Of a DNA stretch of 64,000 nt, positions 1 through 8,378 are shown one piece after another. Source of the stretch: Martinezella tropici (GTDB taxonomy: Bacteria; Pseudomonadota; Alphaproteobacteria; Rhizobiales; Rhizobiaceae); contig NZ_QMKK01000061.1 of the NCBI RefSeq assembly GCF_003287875.1, positions 248,001-312,000 of the forward strand, given 5' to 3'. The notes under the pieces were generated by a model. The model was not told where the DNA came from and made no database searches. It worked only from the letters and a program-made list of their open reading frames with translations. Positions within the stretch are counted from its first letter, which is position 1, and each line of letters opens with the position of its first letter. Made by a program: the position numbers and the translations under genes.

Positions 1-462
1 GAGGACTTGGCCGATGATGAAGGCGATGCCGCCGATTGCGCCGTAGAGCGCAACCGCGCGGGCGTGGTCACGCCCGGTAAGCGTGACGTGGATCGTCGCC
101 AGCACCTGCGGCACCATCAGCGCCGCCGCAATTCCCTGCAGCGTACGAGCGACGATGAGGAAGGCGACGGATGTCGCGACGCCGCAGAGCAGCGAAGCAA
201 GGCAGAACAGCAGCACGGCCAGACCGAACATGCGTCGGCGGCCGAAATTGTCGCCGAGGCGTGCACCCATGGCCAGGCAGACGGCGAACGCCACGCCATA
301 GGCGGCAACGAAGAGCTCGAGTTCCGTCTCGCCGGCATGCAGCGAGGCGGAAATGGCGGCAAGGCCGACATTGATGATGGAAAAATCGAGCTGCAGCAGC
401 AATTGCCCGGCAAGCAGGATCATCAGGCCGACTTGGCCGAGCCGGATTGGTGCGGATGACAT
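1..462 (-). CDS. MFS efflux transporter, DHA2-like (3' end outside window)
   Basis: The minus-strand frame opens at the ATG at 462 and runs without a stop to the window edge, giving the first 154 residues. The product starts MSSAPIRLGQVG and contains four or five hydrophobic segments. The cytoplasmic loop motif GARLGDNFGRRRMFG (residues ~66-80) is the MFS motif A after helix 2, and RTLQGIAAALMVPQVLA matches the helix-4 region of drug:H+ antiporters of the DHA2 (EmrB/QacA) type. It would sit in the inner membrane and export small toxic compounds. It is divergent from the XRE regulator at 575, with tandem operator-like repeats between them, so it is probably the regulator's target. The C-terminal two thirds are not in the window, so the 12- versus 14-helix question is open. 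Confidence 0.85.
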   Translation of the reverse strand, partial: MSSAPIRLGQVGLMILLAGQLLLQLDFSIINVGLAAISASLHAGETELELFVAAYGVAFAVCLAMGARLGDNFGRRRMFGLAVLLFCLASLLCGVATSVAFLIVARTLQGIAAALMVPQVLATIHVTLTGRDHARAVALYGAIGGIAFIIGQVL

Positions 463-512
463 GAAGACCTCAAAGGATTTCCGAAACTGAGTCCACTGTC
501 TTCTACACCTAT

Positions 513-560
513 GTTAAACTGGTACAAGATACCTGTTTAGACTGGTATAAAAAGTATCAG
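513..560. promoter_or_regulatory. Tandem operator-like repeats between divergent MFS and XRE genes
   Basis: The core ACTGGTA occurs at 518-524 and again at 541-547, exactly 23 bp apart (about two helical turns). Each copy starts a dyad: GGTA-caaga-TACC in the first, CTGGTAT-aaaaa-GTATCAG (imperfect) in the second. The repeats lie directly upstream of both divergent starts. Inference: binding sites for the XRE regulator that control the MFS gene and the regulator itself. Confidence 0.6.
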
Positions 561-574
561 GCTGGAGAATGAAA

Positions 575-1450
575 ATGCACGGCACGCTCGATATTGCCCC
601 CAATCACATGCTGTCGCGAGCCCAGGAACTCGGCGAGCTGCTGCGTCGGCGGCGGGAAACGCTCGATCCCGTGCGTTTGGGCCTCAGCCGCGTCGGGCGA
701 GTTCGTACACCCGGATTGCGGCGCGAAGAAGTGGCGGCGCGCGCCGATATCGGCATCACCTGGTACACGAAGCTGGAACAGGGCCGGCCGATCCGCGTGT
801 CGCCGCGCGTGCTGCTTTCCGTCGCGCAGGCACTGGAATTCAACGAGGTCGAAACCGAGCATCTGTTCAGGCTGGCAAACCTGCCCGTTCCGCCCCGGCT
901 CGATTCTCCCCAGGTGTGCAAGCCGCTGACCGCGGCAAGCCAGCACATTCTCGATCAACTCTGTCCCTATCCCGCTCTCATCCAGACGCAACGCTACAAT
1001 ATTCGTGGCTTCAACGAAGCCTATCGCCGTCTGGTCGGAGTGGACCTCCATGCGATCCCGGCTGAAGATCGGAACTGCATCTATCTGTCCCTCGTCAATC
1101 CTGCCTGGCGCGCAAGTCAGGCCGACCCCGACGAGATGCTGGCCCACATGGCTGCCCTGTTTCGCGCCTCCATGGCCGAACATCTCGACGATCCCGTCTG
1201 GGAGCGGCAGCTGGAGCGCTATATGAGCGCCTCGGATCAGTTCCGTATCGTATGGGACCGCTATCAGCTCAAGGGCATCGAGAATGCCGTGAAACGCTTC
1301 CGTCTTGCCGATGGTACGATCCTTGCGCTGCAATCCAACAACTGGTGGGCAAGCCCCAGCAACGACGACCGCATGATCGTCTACACGCCTGTCGATGAGG
1401 TCGGAGCCGAAAGGCTGAAAGCCATGATGAAACGCAGGCGGGCCTGCTAA
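575..1450 (+). CDS. XRE-family regulator with MmyB-like ligand-binding domain
   Basis: DNA-binding repressor or activator. An N-terminal helix-turn-helix (residues ~14-85) carries the family-typical run TPGLRREEVAARA followed by ITWYTKLEQG. The remaining ~190 residues, with PALIQTQRYNIRGFNEAYR and the late run NNWWASPSNDDRMIVY, fit the MmyB-like ligand-binding domain that follows this HTH in many actinobacterial and proteobacterial regulators. I chose the ATG at 575 over that at 569, because GGAG at 564-567 sits 7 nt before 575 but is too close to 569. The length of 291 aa is normal for the family. It is divergent from a DHA2 pump and followed 84 bp later by another MFS gene, which suggests control of small-molecule efflux. 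The ligand cannot be read from the sequence. Confidence 0.88.
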   Translation: MHGTLDIAPNHMLSRAQELGELLRRRRETLDPVRLGLSRVGRVRTPGLRREEVAARADIGITWYTKLEQGRPIRVSPRVLLSVAQALEFNEVETEHLFRLANLPVPPRLDSPQVCKPLTAASQHILDQLCPYPALIQTQRYNIRGFNEAYRRLVGVDLHAIPAEDRNCIYLSLVNPAWRASQADPDEMLAHMAALFRASMAEHLDDPVWERQLERYMSASDQFRIVWDRYQLKGIENAVKRFRLADGTILALQSNNWWASPSNDDRMIVYTPVDEVGAERLKAMMKRRRAC

Positions 1451-1534
1451 GGGCAGGCGGCACTCCACCCGCGGGAACCTTTTTGCGGCCGAGTGCTTTT
1501 CGTCTGACGATTTCAAGAACGATATGGTTATCCT

Positions 1535-2833
1535 TTGCCGCGCTCATCTCCTTTTGACCAGCAAGCCCGCGCACTCATCCCACTCGCGCTCCTCAACTTC
1601 TTCATGGCCGATGTTCAGGCGGGCATCGGCCCCTTTCTTGGTGTCTTCCTGATCGCGCATGGCTGGCAAAGTGGATCGATCGGCTCGGTCATGACGATCG
1701 GCGGCTTTGCCGGCATGCTGATGATGGCGCCGGCCGGCGCCTTCATCGATGAGACGACGCACAAGCGGGCATGTATCATCGTACTTGGCATCTGCACCGT
1801 CCTGGCCTCCATGACCATATTGCTGTCGCAGGCCTTCTGGGTTGTGGCGCTGTCCCAGGTTGCGACTGCCGTTGCGGGTGCCGCGATCGGCCCGGCTCTC
1901 AGCGGAATTACCCTCGGCATCGTCCGGCAAGCCGGCTTCAATCGGCAGACCGGTTACAACCAAGCTTTCAACCATGCCGGCAATTTGGTCGGCGCCGCGC
2001 TATCAGGATGGCTCGGCTGGATGTTCGGACTGACGGCGGTATTCTGGCTTTCCGCCGTGTTCGGCGTGCTCACCATCGGTTCCGTTCTGATGGTTCCCTC
2101 CGCCGCGATCGACGATAACGAGGCGCGAGGCGCCGTTCTCACCGTGATCGGCCCGCAAGGAAAAACGGAAACTGCAGCACAGCGCAAACCGAGCGGTTTC
2201 ACGGTGCTTGCGGAATCAAAGCCGCTGCTGATCCTGGCCGGTGCTCTCGCATTATTCCATCTCGGTAATGGAGCGATGCTGCCGCTCTACGGGCTTGCCG
2301 TGGTCTCCGCCAAGCGAGGCGATCCCGCAGCCTTCGTTGCCCTGACCGTCGTGGTGGCACAGGGCACCATGATCATCACCTCGTTGATTGCGATGCATAT
2401 GGCGGAAAGGAGAGGGCAGTGGCTCGTGCTGCTGATCTCCTTCATGTCTTTGCCGGTCCGCGGTTTTGTCGCAGCCCACCTGATTACCGCCTGGGGCGTC
2501 TATCCGGTCCAAATCCTCGACGGCGTCGGCGCGGGCCTGCAGAGTGTCGCCGTGCCGGCGCTGGTCGCGCGCATCCTGAACGGAACCGGCCGCATCAATG
2601 CCGGCCAGGGCATTGTGATGACCGTTCAAGGTGTCGGCGCATCCTTGAGCCCAGCCATTGGTGGTTGGCTCGCGCAGGAAATCGGTTACAGCGCGATGTT
2701 CGTTATTTTGGGGAGCTTCGCGCTCGGCTCGATTGCGCTTTGGATCGGCTTTCATGGCGTTCTGCGAGCCGCTGCGGCGGTGCCTGAACCCATTGAGGTT
2801 GCATCGCCCAGATTACCAGAGGGGACGTCCTAG
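1535..2833 (+). CDS. MFS transporter, unknown substrate
   Basis: Inner-membrane permease of 432 residues with about twelve hydrophobic helices. The first begins near residue 15 (LIPLALLNFFMADVQAGIG); the loop-2 region has AGAFIDETTHKR, a weak version of MFS motif A. The frame opens with a TTG at 1535. The first in-frame ATG (1604) would cut off half of helix 1, so TTG or an unseen start is more likely; no clear ribosome site is visible. It follows the XRE regulator on the same strand and ends at a strong bidirectional hairpin. The family assignment is sure; substrate and direction of transport are not. Confidence 0.82.
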   Translation: MPRSSPFDQQARALIPLALLNFFMADVQAGIGPFLGVFLIAHGWQSGSIGSVMTIGGFAGMLMMAPAGAFIDETTHKRACIIVLGICTVLASMTILLSQAFWVVALSQVATAVAGAAIGPALSGITLGIVRQAGFNRQTGYNQAFNHAGNLVGAALSGWLGWMFGLTAVFWLSAVFGVLTIGSVLMVPSAAIDDNEARGAVLTVIGPQGKTETAAQRKPSGFTVLAESKPLLILAGALALFHLGNGAMLPLYGLAVVSAKRGDPAAFVALTVVVAQGTMIITSLIAMHMAERRGQWLVLLISFMSLPVRGFVAAHLITAWGVYPVQILDGVGAGLQSVAVPALVARILNGTGRINAGQGIVMTVQGVGASLSPAIGGWLAQEIGYSAMFVILGSFALGSIALWIGFHGVLRAAAAVPEPIEVASPRLPEGTS

Positions 2834-2856
2834 GCCTATTGCGGTGTCCGCCAGTC

Positions 2857-2892
2857 AAGGGAGATATCGCGGTTCACCGCGATGTCTCCCTT
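2857..2892. terminator. Bidirectional terminator hairpin between convergent genes
   Basis: Two 16-nt arms, AAGGGAGATATCGCGG and CCGCGATGTCTCCCTT, pair at 15 of 16 positions (the exception can be a G-U pair) around a TTCA loop. The hairpin lies midway between the MFS stop (2833, plus strand) and the protease stop (2915, minus strand), so it probably ends both transcripts. No long T-tract follows on either strand. Confidence 0.75.
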
Positions 2893-2914
2893 GTGCAAAC
2901 CCTTTGTTTCCGCG

Positions 2915-5011
2915 CTACTGAGCCGCCGTCCTCGGCGTTCCAGCCTGCAGGTCGGCTTCGTCGGCGAGGATCGCGGCTGCCTCGTTCAGCAGCACGTCCT
3001 TTGCGTTCTTGCGGGCTTTCTCGATGGCGATATCGGCACTCAGGCTGCGCTCGTTGGCCTGCAGGCCATCATCCTCTCCAGTGTCCACGCCGTCGTTGAT
3101 CTGGTCGCGCGACTTCAGGCGATTTGCCTGGGCGGCCATTTCGTTGCGGCGTTCGGTTTCGTTGAGAGAAATGACCTGTCTGTCTCGCTGTGCTTTCAGC
3201 ACGGCAATGTCTTCGACAAAGCGCTGGAAATCCTTGTCGTTCTGTACGCGTTCATCATGGCGGCTTTGAAGCTGCGGCAGCAATGCCTTTATGTTGCCGG
3301 CGGGCGTATATTTTGCCGGCTTGACCTGTGTCCACGGCAGGGCATTGTCATAGCTCGATTCACCAAAGCTCTTGGGGTCCGAAAGGCCCGGCAGGCTAAT
3401 GTCGGGCGTCACGCCGCGCAGCTGGGTCGTGCCGCCATCGACGCGGAAAAACTGGGCCACGGTCAATTTCAGCTCGCCGAATTTCGGCTTGGCGTTATGG
3501 GCGACCTGGTCGAGATTGACAACGGTTTGCACCGTGCCCTTGCCGAAGCTGGGTTCGCCGACAATCACACCTCGGCCATAATCCTGTATCGCGGCGGCGA
3601 AAATCTCGGACGCCGAGGCCGAACCGCGATTGATCAGCACACCGACTGGGCCGGTCCAGGCGGGGGTTGAAAGATCGTCGTTTTCCACCTCCACTTGACC
3701 GTCCGCATTGCGTTGCTGAACCACCGGACCTTTGCCGACAAACAGACCCGTCAGATCGATCGCTTCGGCGAGCGAGCCGCCGCCATTGTTTCTAAGGTCG
3801 ATCAGAACGCCTTCGACCTTGTCCTGCTTCAACTCGTCGAGAAGCTTGGCGACGTCACGGCTCGCGCTTCGGTAATCCTTGTCGCCTTTTCGCCGCGCTT
3901 CGAAATCTTCATAGAAGGCCGGCAGCGTGATGACGCCGATCTTGCGGGTGGCATCGCCATCCTTGACAGACAGGATGGTTTTCTTGGCAGCCTGCTTGTC
4001 AAGGCTGATCTTGTCGCGCACCAGGCTGATGACGTGATGCTTGCCGTCGGGGCCGGCATCGGCCGGCAGGATATCCAGGCGCACGACGGAACCCTTCGCG
4101 CCGCGTATCATCTGCACGATTTCATCGAGGCGGGTCCCCACGACTTCCTTGATCGCACCGTTCTCGCCTTGGCCGACGCCGATAATACGGTCGCCGACCG
4201 CCAGCTTGCCTGACAATTGCGCCGGGCCGCCCGCGACGAGCTCGCGGATCGTCGTGTAATCGTCTCTTTCCTGCAGCACCGCGCCGATGCCAACCAGCGA
4301 GAGCTTCATGGAAATATCGAATTCGGCCGAAGCGGTCGCGCCGAAATAGTCGGTATGCGGGTCGACCGACGTCGTATAGGCGTCCATGAACGACTGGAAC
4401 ACGTCGTCGCTCTTGTATTTGTAGGCCCGCTCAAGCGAGTTTTCATAACGCTTGTCAAGCGTGTCGCGAATGGCGGCATCATCCTTGCCGGCCAATTTCA
4501 GGCGCAGCCAGTCGTTCTTGACGCGTTTGCGCCACAGGTCATTGCTTTCCGCTTCGGATTGCGGCCACGGCTGCTTGTCGCGCACGAGGGGATAGTCTTC
4601 CTGCACGCTGAAATCGAACTTCTGCTTGAGCAGGCCGCGCGCATAGCTCATGCGATCGACCACCCGCTGCTCATACGTGTTGAAGATCGAGAACGGGATA
4701 TTCAGGTCTTCCTGGTTGATCGCATCGTCGATCTTGGTGCTGCCGGCCATGAACTTGTCGATATCCGCCTGCAGGAAGATGATCCGGTCCGGATCCAGGG
4801 ATTTGATGAACCGGTTCATGACCTTGGACGACAAAGCATCATCCAGGGGAACCGGCCTGTAGTGGAAACGGGTGAGGAATTCCGCGCTCAAATGAGCGGC
4901 CTGCGCCTGTTGCGGCAGTGGCGTCAAAATTGGCGGCGAACCTGCTTCCAGAGCATATGCCGACGGAGCAATTGCCAGGAAAAGGCAGAGTAAACCATAT
5001 TTCATACGCAT
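2915..5011 (-). CDS. prc: Tail-specific (C-terminal processing) periplasmic protease Prc/Tsp
   Basis: Periplasmic S41 serine protease that degrades or trims proteins from the C-terminus. The start at 5011 (MRMKYG...) gives 698 residues with a Sec signal peptide (LLCLFLAIAPSAYA, cleavage near residue 21); the frame is open further upstream but without a signal or hydrophobic start. Order: N-terminal Tsp helical domain (~40-230), PDZ domain (~240-330, MKLSLVGIGAVL region), S41 catalytic core (~365-560), C-terminal DUF3340-like tail. The catalytic Ser lies in RGSASASEIF (~462) and the Lys in PSFGKGTVQ (~488). That spacing of about 25 matches the Ser-Lys dyad of E. coli Tsp, and the length is close to Tsp (~680). 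It is a single gene, convergent with the MFS gene. Confidence 0.95.
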   Translation of the reverse strand: MRMKYGLLCLFLAIAPSAYALEAGSPPILTPLPQQAQAAHLSAEFLTRFHYRPVPLDDALSSKVMNRFIKSLDPDRIIFLQADIDKFMAGSTKIDDAINQEDLNIPFSIFNTYEQRVVDRMSYARGLLKQKFDFSVQEDYPLVRDKQPWPQSEAESNDLWRKRVKNDWLRLKLAGKDDAAIRDTLDKRYENSLERAYKYKSDDVFQSFMDAYTTSVDPHTDYFGATASAEFDISMKLSLVGIGAVLQERDDYTTIRELVAGGPAQLSGKLAVGDRIIGVGQGENGAIKEVVGTRLDEIVQMIRGAKGSVVRLDILPADAGPDGKHHVISLVRDKISLDKQAAKKTILSVKDGDATRKIGVITLPAFYEDFEARRKGDKDYRSASRDVAKLLDELKQDKVEGVLIDLRNNGGGSLAEAIDLTGLFVGKGPVVQQRNADGQVEVENDDLSTPAWTGPVGVLINRGSASASEIFAAAIQDYGRGVIVGEPSFGKGTVQTVVNLDQVAHNAKPKFGELKLTVAQFFRVDGGTTQLRGVTPDISLPGLSDPKSFGESSYDNALPWTQVKPAKYTPAGNIKALLPQLQSRHDERVQNDKDFQRFVEDIAVLKAQRDRQVISLNETERRNEMAAQANRLKSRDQINDGVDTGEDDGLQANERSLSADIAIEKARKNAKDVLLNEAAAILADEADLQAGTPRTAAQ

Positions 5012-5284
5012 CAAATCTTGGCCCGATTCTGGATCATTGAATGTTGGATGTATGATCTTAGGTGGAACAATTATGGTTTTTTGGCAACCAGACAGGTGCT
5101 TTCCTTGCGGAAACATTTTTCCAAATGTCGCCAGGAGAGCTGATGGACACCACGTTCTAGGGCTGCCGAAAGGAAGTTCAGAACGGGGACGGAGGTTGTC
5201 TGTGTGGGTGGCGTCGGAGACTGCGGAAGGGGCCGTGAACGACCCGCAAGGGCAAAATATCTGCAAAATCCCCGCTGGCGCTCG

Positions 5285-5665
5285 CTAGACTTCCATGACG
5301 TCTTCGAAGGCTTCCGGAAAATTTTCACGTGCCAACTTCTCGTTGATGACAAGCATCGCCTCATAGGACATCGGATCGAAATCCTTGTCCGCCGCCACGA
5401 CCTCGCGTCCGAAGAGCAGGTTCAAGCGGGCCGCATCGAGGTTGCCGCGCTCGAAAGGTTCGGTTCCGAATTGATGCCAGAGCGCGTGCAGGAAAGCCGC
5501 GTCGACACGGTGTTCCTGCGATCCCGGTCGCGCGCGGCGCGGGAGCTGTTTGATCGGCGTGACACCCCTGGGGTTTGCGCGGCGAATGGTGAATTGGATG
5601 CCCGTTCCCGGCATGCCGGATGGAAAGCCGCGGTGCTTTGTCATATCGGGAAGCTGCTTGGCCAT
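5285..5665 (-). CDS. Small protein of unknown function
   Basis: The 126-residue product is not recognised. It has a basic N-terminal half (RRANPRG, KQLPRRARPGSQ) and a more regular acidic C-terminal half ending EAMLVINEKLARENFPEAFEDVMEV, likely helical. There is no signal peptide or membrane segment. Support for coding: an AGGA ribosome site about 8 nt before the ATG at 5665 and no better ORF on either strand. It lies alone between prc and higBA. The frames on the opposite strand are equally long, so the call is only moderately supported. Confidence 0.5.
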   Translation of the reverse strand: MAKQLPDMTKHRGFPSGMPGTGIQFTIRRANPRGVTPIKQLPRRARPGSQEHRVDAAFLHALWHQFGTEPFERGNLDAARLNLLFGREVVAADKDFDPMSYEAMLVINEKLARENFPEAFEDVMEV

Positions 5666-5877
5666 GGCTATCGTTCCTGCTCGCTACGAGGTTCTGTCGG
5701 GCCCTTCCAACGCCAGGGCAACTCGATGGAGAGGGGTATGCAGGCGCACTCTGTCGTGATTTCCGTCGTTCCGTCAATCCCGGGACCCAGGCTTTCAAAG
5801 GCATTGGTCCGCTGGCCGGGTTCGGGCTGATGTACCGCGTTCACGCGCCACATCGGGATGGCTTGGTCGGCGGCACT

Positions 5878-6264
5878 TCAAGCCGCATCAGTTAAAAGAT
5901 GATATGGCTGCACGAGGGAATCGGCTGGAATGCCCCACTCCTTATGTAGTTTGTGGATCATATCCACTGTAAGGGCGCGCCTCCGGTTAAGCACCTCGGA
6001 GGCGCGAGACTTGGAGTTGAATAGATCAGCCAAGTCGGACTGCTTGCGGCCCATCATCTCCATGTGAGCCTTGATCAGCTCTATCGGCCCTGGAGCTTCG
6101 ATCGGGTAATAACGATCCTCATAGGCTTCGATAAGAGTGGAGAGAATATCGAATCGGTCTGCCTCCGGGGTGCCCAAATCGGGCGGCGCATCGAAGTATT
6201 GTTCAACCTCGCCAATAGCCCAGGCAAGGTCTTCATCGTTCCTGATGGCGCGGATGTTGTCCAT
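5878..6264 (-). CDS. higA: HigA-type antitoxin (XRE HTH)
   Basis: Antitoxin of a type II toxin-antitoxin pair; it neutralises HigB by binding and represses the operon. The product has 128 residues. The acidic N-terminal half (AWAIGEVEQYFDAPPDLGT) is typical of the long HigA subfamily. The C-terminal half is an HTH: KAHMEMMGRKQSDLADLF, then SRASEVLNRRRALT, the recognition-helix pattern of XRE antitoxins. Its ATG overlaps the last base of the toxin stop (TAATG at 6264), so the pair is translationally coupled. The toxin-first order is diagnostic of higBA. Confidence 0.92.
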   Translation of the reverse strand: MDNIRAIRNDEDLAWAIGEVEQYFDAPPDLGTPEADRFDILSTLIEAYEDRYYPIEAPGPIELIKAHMEMMGRKQSDLADLFNSKSRASEVLNRRRALTVDMIHKLHKEWGIPADSLVQPYHLLTDAA

Positions 6265-6560
6265 TACACGGTCTCCGGGTTGATATTATCGTATTCTTTA
6301 CGAGTGCCGACAAATTTGATCAGCACCCGTTGGTATGGATAAGCGACGTGGACAATCAGACGGTATTTGTTCCCCCCAATATCGAAAATAATGCGATTAT
6401 CGCTGACGAAATCGACATTCGCTCCGAACATCATTTTGACATCGGTCGGCCCGCTCCACATCGCCTTGTCGACCATTGCGTACCAAGTCCTTAATGGGGT
6501 TTCAGCTTGGGGATGGATTTCCCAAAACTTCCTCAATGTGGACTTAGCGATGATCTGCAT
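6264..6560 (-). CDS. higB: HigB-type mRNA interferase toxin
   Basis: RelE-superfamily ribosome-dependent endoribonuclease, the toxin partner of HigA. From the ATG at 6560 it is 98 residues: MQIIAKSTLRKFWEIHPQ, then a core with RTWYAMVDKAMWSGPTDVK and the C-terminal strands NKYRLIVHVAYPYQRVLIKF plus GTRKEYDNI, the usual HigB pattern with basic and aromatic residues at the end. The frame is open 31 codons further upstream, but that stretch contains both operator palindromes, so I reject the longer start. The length fits the family (about 95-105). No truncation is seen, so the pair looks functional. Confidence 0.92.
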   Translation of the reverse strand: MQIIAKSTLRKFWEIHPQAETPLRTWYAMVDKAMWSGPTDVKMMFGANVDFVSDNRIIFDIGGNKYRLIVHVAYPYQRVLIKFVGTRKEYDNINPETV

Positions 6561-6577
6561 GAGCAGTATGCAGCATA

Positions 6578-6617
6578 TTCCCATATCGGGAACAAGGAAA
6601 ATTTCCCGAAATGGGAA
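6578..6617. promoter_or_regulatory. Twin higBA operator palindromes
   Basis: Two 15-bp dyads with identical arms, TTCCC-n5-GGGAA, lie at 6578-6592 and 6603-6617, centres 25 bp apart, 18 bp upstream of the higB start. The identical half-sites and spacing close to two helical turns suggest cooperative binding of HigA dimers to autorepress the operon. Confidence 0.8.
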
Positions 6618-6924
6618 CTCCCTGAAAGTCTCTCTTAAAAAATCGAAGTTCAAAGCAATGACGGTTTCCCGGAGTCAGCTTTTTTATGCCCAATGAGCAA
6701 ACATGGTGCGGTATTTTCCTCTGCGGTTGCTGCCAAGGTAACCTCCTCCATACCTTTGCGTTTCCCATTTCCTCCAAATGAGCAGCACGAGTTACGGCGT
6801 CCGGCTCCGCATGATTTTATAGAAGAATGCGAAACAGTTTACCGATGGGCAAAGGACCGGCATGGCCTGTGCCGGATGCCGCCGGATGTTCAGGTCCGGT
6901 GGCATCGGTCGTCAGAAGCCGCTA
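6618..6924. other. Intergenic stretch without a recognisable gene
   Basis: This is the upstream flank of higBA and the downstream flank of the MFS gene ending at 6925. Short open frames are present on both strands, but none has a convincing ribosome site or recognisable product. Base composition is less GC-rich than the flanks up to about 6840. Confidence 0.5.
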
Positions 6925-8337
6925 TCAGGGATCGGATAGTTCTTCGGTTTCGACGTAGCCATAGACCTCAGGCAATATGAACTTGGCCGCGAGGAAGCCG
7001 ATCAGCGACAGGATCGCCACCGAGAAGGTCGCGCCGGCCTTGCCGAACTGCTCGCTGAGGATGGGGAACACGAAGGCACCGAAAAAAGACGCCCCCTTGA
7101 CGAAGACGTAGCCGAATCCCGAAGCCGTTGCCTTGAAGCGGCTTGGGGCGACCATGGACGATATCGTCATGCCGTTGGACGCATCCCAATAATGGCCCCA
7201 CATGAGAATGCAGGCTCCGACGACGATGATGATCTTCCAATCATATTGTATGCCGAGGCCGCCCAGGATAAGGCCGAGGAATGCCAGGCCGAAACCCCAC
7301 ATGGCAACGCCGCGATGGCCGATTTTGGGCAGCATAAGGGGCGCCACATAACCGGAAATCGTCGCAAGGCAGAAGATCAGGGCGGTCACCATGTTCGTGC
7401 CGGTAATATTGCCGTCGCTCGACACACCGACACCGCTCAGCACCAGGATGACCGGCAGGTAGAAGCCCCAGGCCGTGAATTCCGCGCCTTGGCACGCGTT
7501 GGAAATCCACGAGAAGATCGTCGCCCGTTTCTTGATCGGATCGGCCCAGATAACCTTGAGGAAGTCGCCGAGCTTGGGCTTGGCTAGCTGCACATCCTCG
7601 TTCGGAAGCATGTCGAGCGGATCGTCGAACAGCCGCTTGGAAACCTCCTTGGCTTTTCTGAAGTGACCGCGCTGCAGCAGGGAAAGAGGCGTCTCCGGCA
7701 GGTCGAGGCGCCAGAACAGGAGGATCGCCGCCGGAACGGCGCCGAGCGCGAGAGCGACGCGCCATAGCAGCGAATGGTCCATGCCGCTGATATACATCAC
7801 CGTGATGATGATGATGGCGAATACCTCGCCGAGCCCGAACATGAACTGCCAGCGGCTGCCCATCTGTTCGCGCTTGCCCTTGGACATCGATTCCATGATG
7901 TAGGCATAGCCGTTGGAGATGTCGCTGCCGAGCGGAATGCCGATCAGGAAGCGGATGAGGATCAGTTCCCATATGTCACGCACGAAGGCCTGCGCGAGCG
8001 CCAGGACGATGAACAGGATCATCGTGCCGATGAAGACCTTCTTTCGTCCGAAATAATCGGCAAAGATCCCCCCGAGCAGCGCACCGATCAAGGCGCCGCC
8101 CTGGACGGCGGCGGTGGCAAGACCGAGCTGTGCCGCCGTCGGATTGAAATCCGTCTTGATGAAGATCAGTACGAAGGCGATGGCATAGAGATCCCAGGCC
8201 TCGATGAGAATGGTTGCGATCATCATCCAGCCGCCCTGCGTGCTGGATAGCGTATTGGGCTTGTTTAACAGGACTCTCGTCGCTTCATCCGACAATTTCC
8301 GTATGGTTGCCGGATCTTGAGTATCAATTGCTGCCAT
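6925..8337 (-). CDS. MFS transporter, sugar/sugar-acid porter type
   Basis: Inner-membrane symporter of 470 residues with about twelve helices. The motif GGIFADYFGRKKV (~90-103) is the MFS loop-2 motif; RFLIGIPLGSDISNGYAYI and RVALALGAVPAAILLFWRLDLPETP resemble the sugar-porter and aromatic-acid/sugar-acid porter groups. It is the last gene of a minus-strand run (GntR regulator, Zn-dehydrogenase, transporter), 41 bp after the dehydrogenase stop. The neighbouring uxuA-uxuB genes on the other strand suggest uptake of a hexonate such as L-gulonate or L-idonate; that substrate is inference. The start at 8337 follows a GGAGGAG ribosome site. Confidence 0.88.
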   Translation of the reverse strand: MAAIDTQDPATIRKLSDEATRVLLNKPNTLSSTQGGWMMIATILIEAWDLYAIAFVLIFIKTDFNPTAAQLGLATAAVQGGALIGALLGGIFADYFGRKKVFIGTMILFIVLALAQAFVRDIWELILIRFLIGIPLGSDISNGYAYIMESMSKGKREQMGSRWQFMFGLGEVFAIIIITVMYISGMDHSLLWRVALALGAVPAAILLFWRLDLPETPLSLLQRGHFRKAKEVSKRLFDDPLDMLPNEDVQLAKPKLGDFLKVIWADPIKKRATIFSWISNACQGAEFTAWGFYLPVILVLSGVGVSSDGNITGTNMVTALIFCLATISGYVAPLMLPKIGHRGVAMWGFGLAFLGLILGGLGIQYDWKIIIVVGACILMWGHYWDASNGMTISSMVAPSRFKATASGFGYVFVKGASFFGAFVFPILSEQFGKAGATFSVAILSLIGFLAAKFILPEVYGYVETEELSDP

Positions 8338-8378
8338 TCACTCCTCCTCCACATGGTCGATCATTGCGCCTTGATTGC

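Noticed and set aside
557-1516. Minus-strand open frame of 319 codons
   Set aside because: Antisense to the XRE regulator, which has HTH and ligand-domain motifs.
6693-6980. Plus-strand open frame of 95 codons upstream of higBA
   Set aside because: It runs into the 3' end of the MFS gene on the other strand, and the product has no recognisable features.
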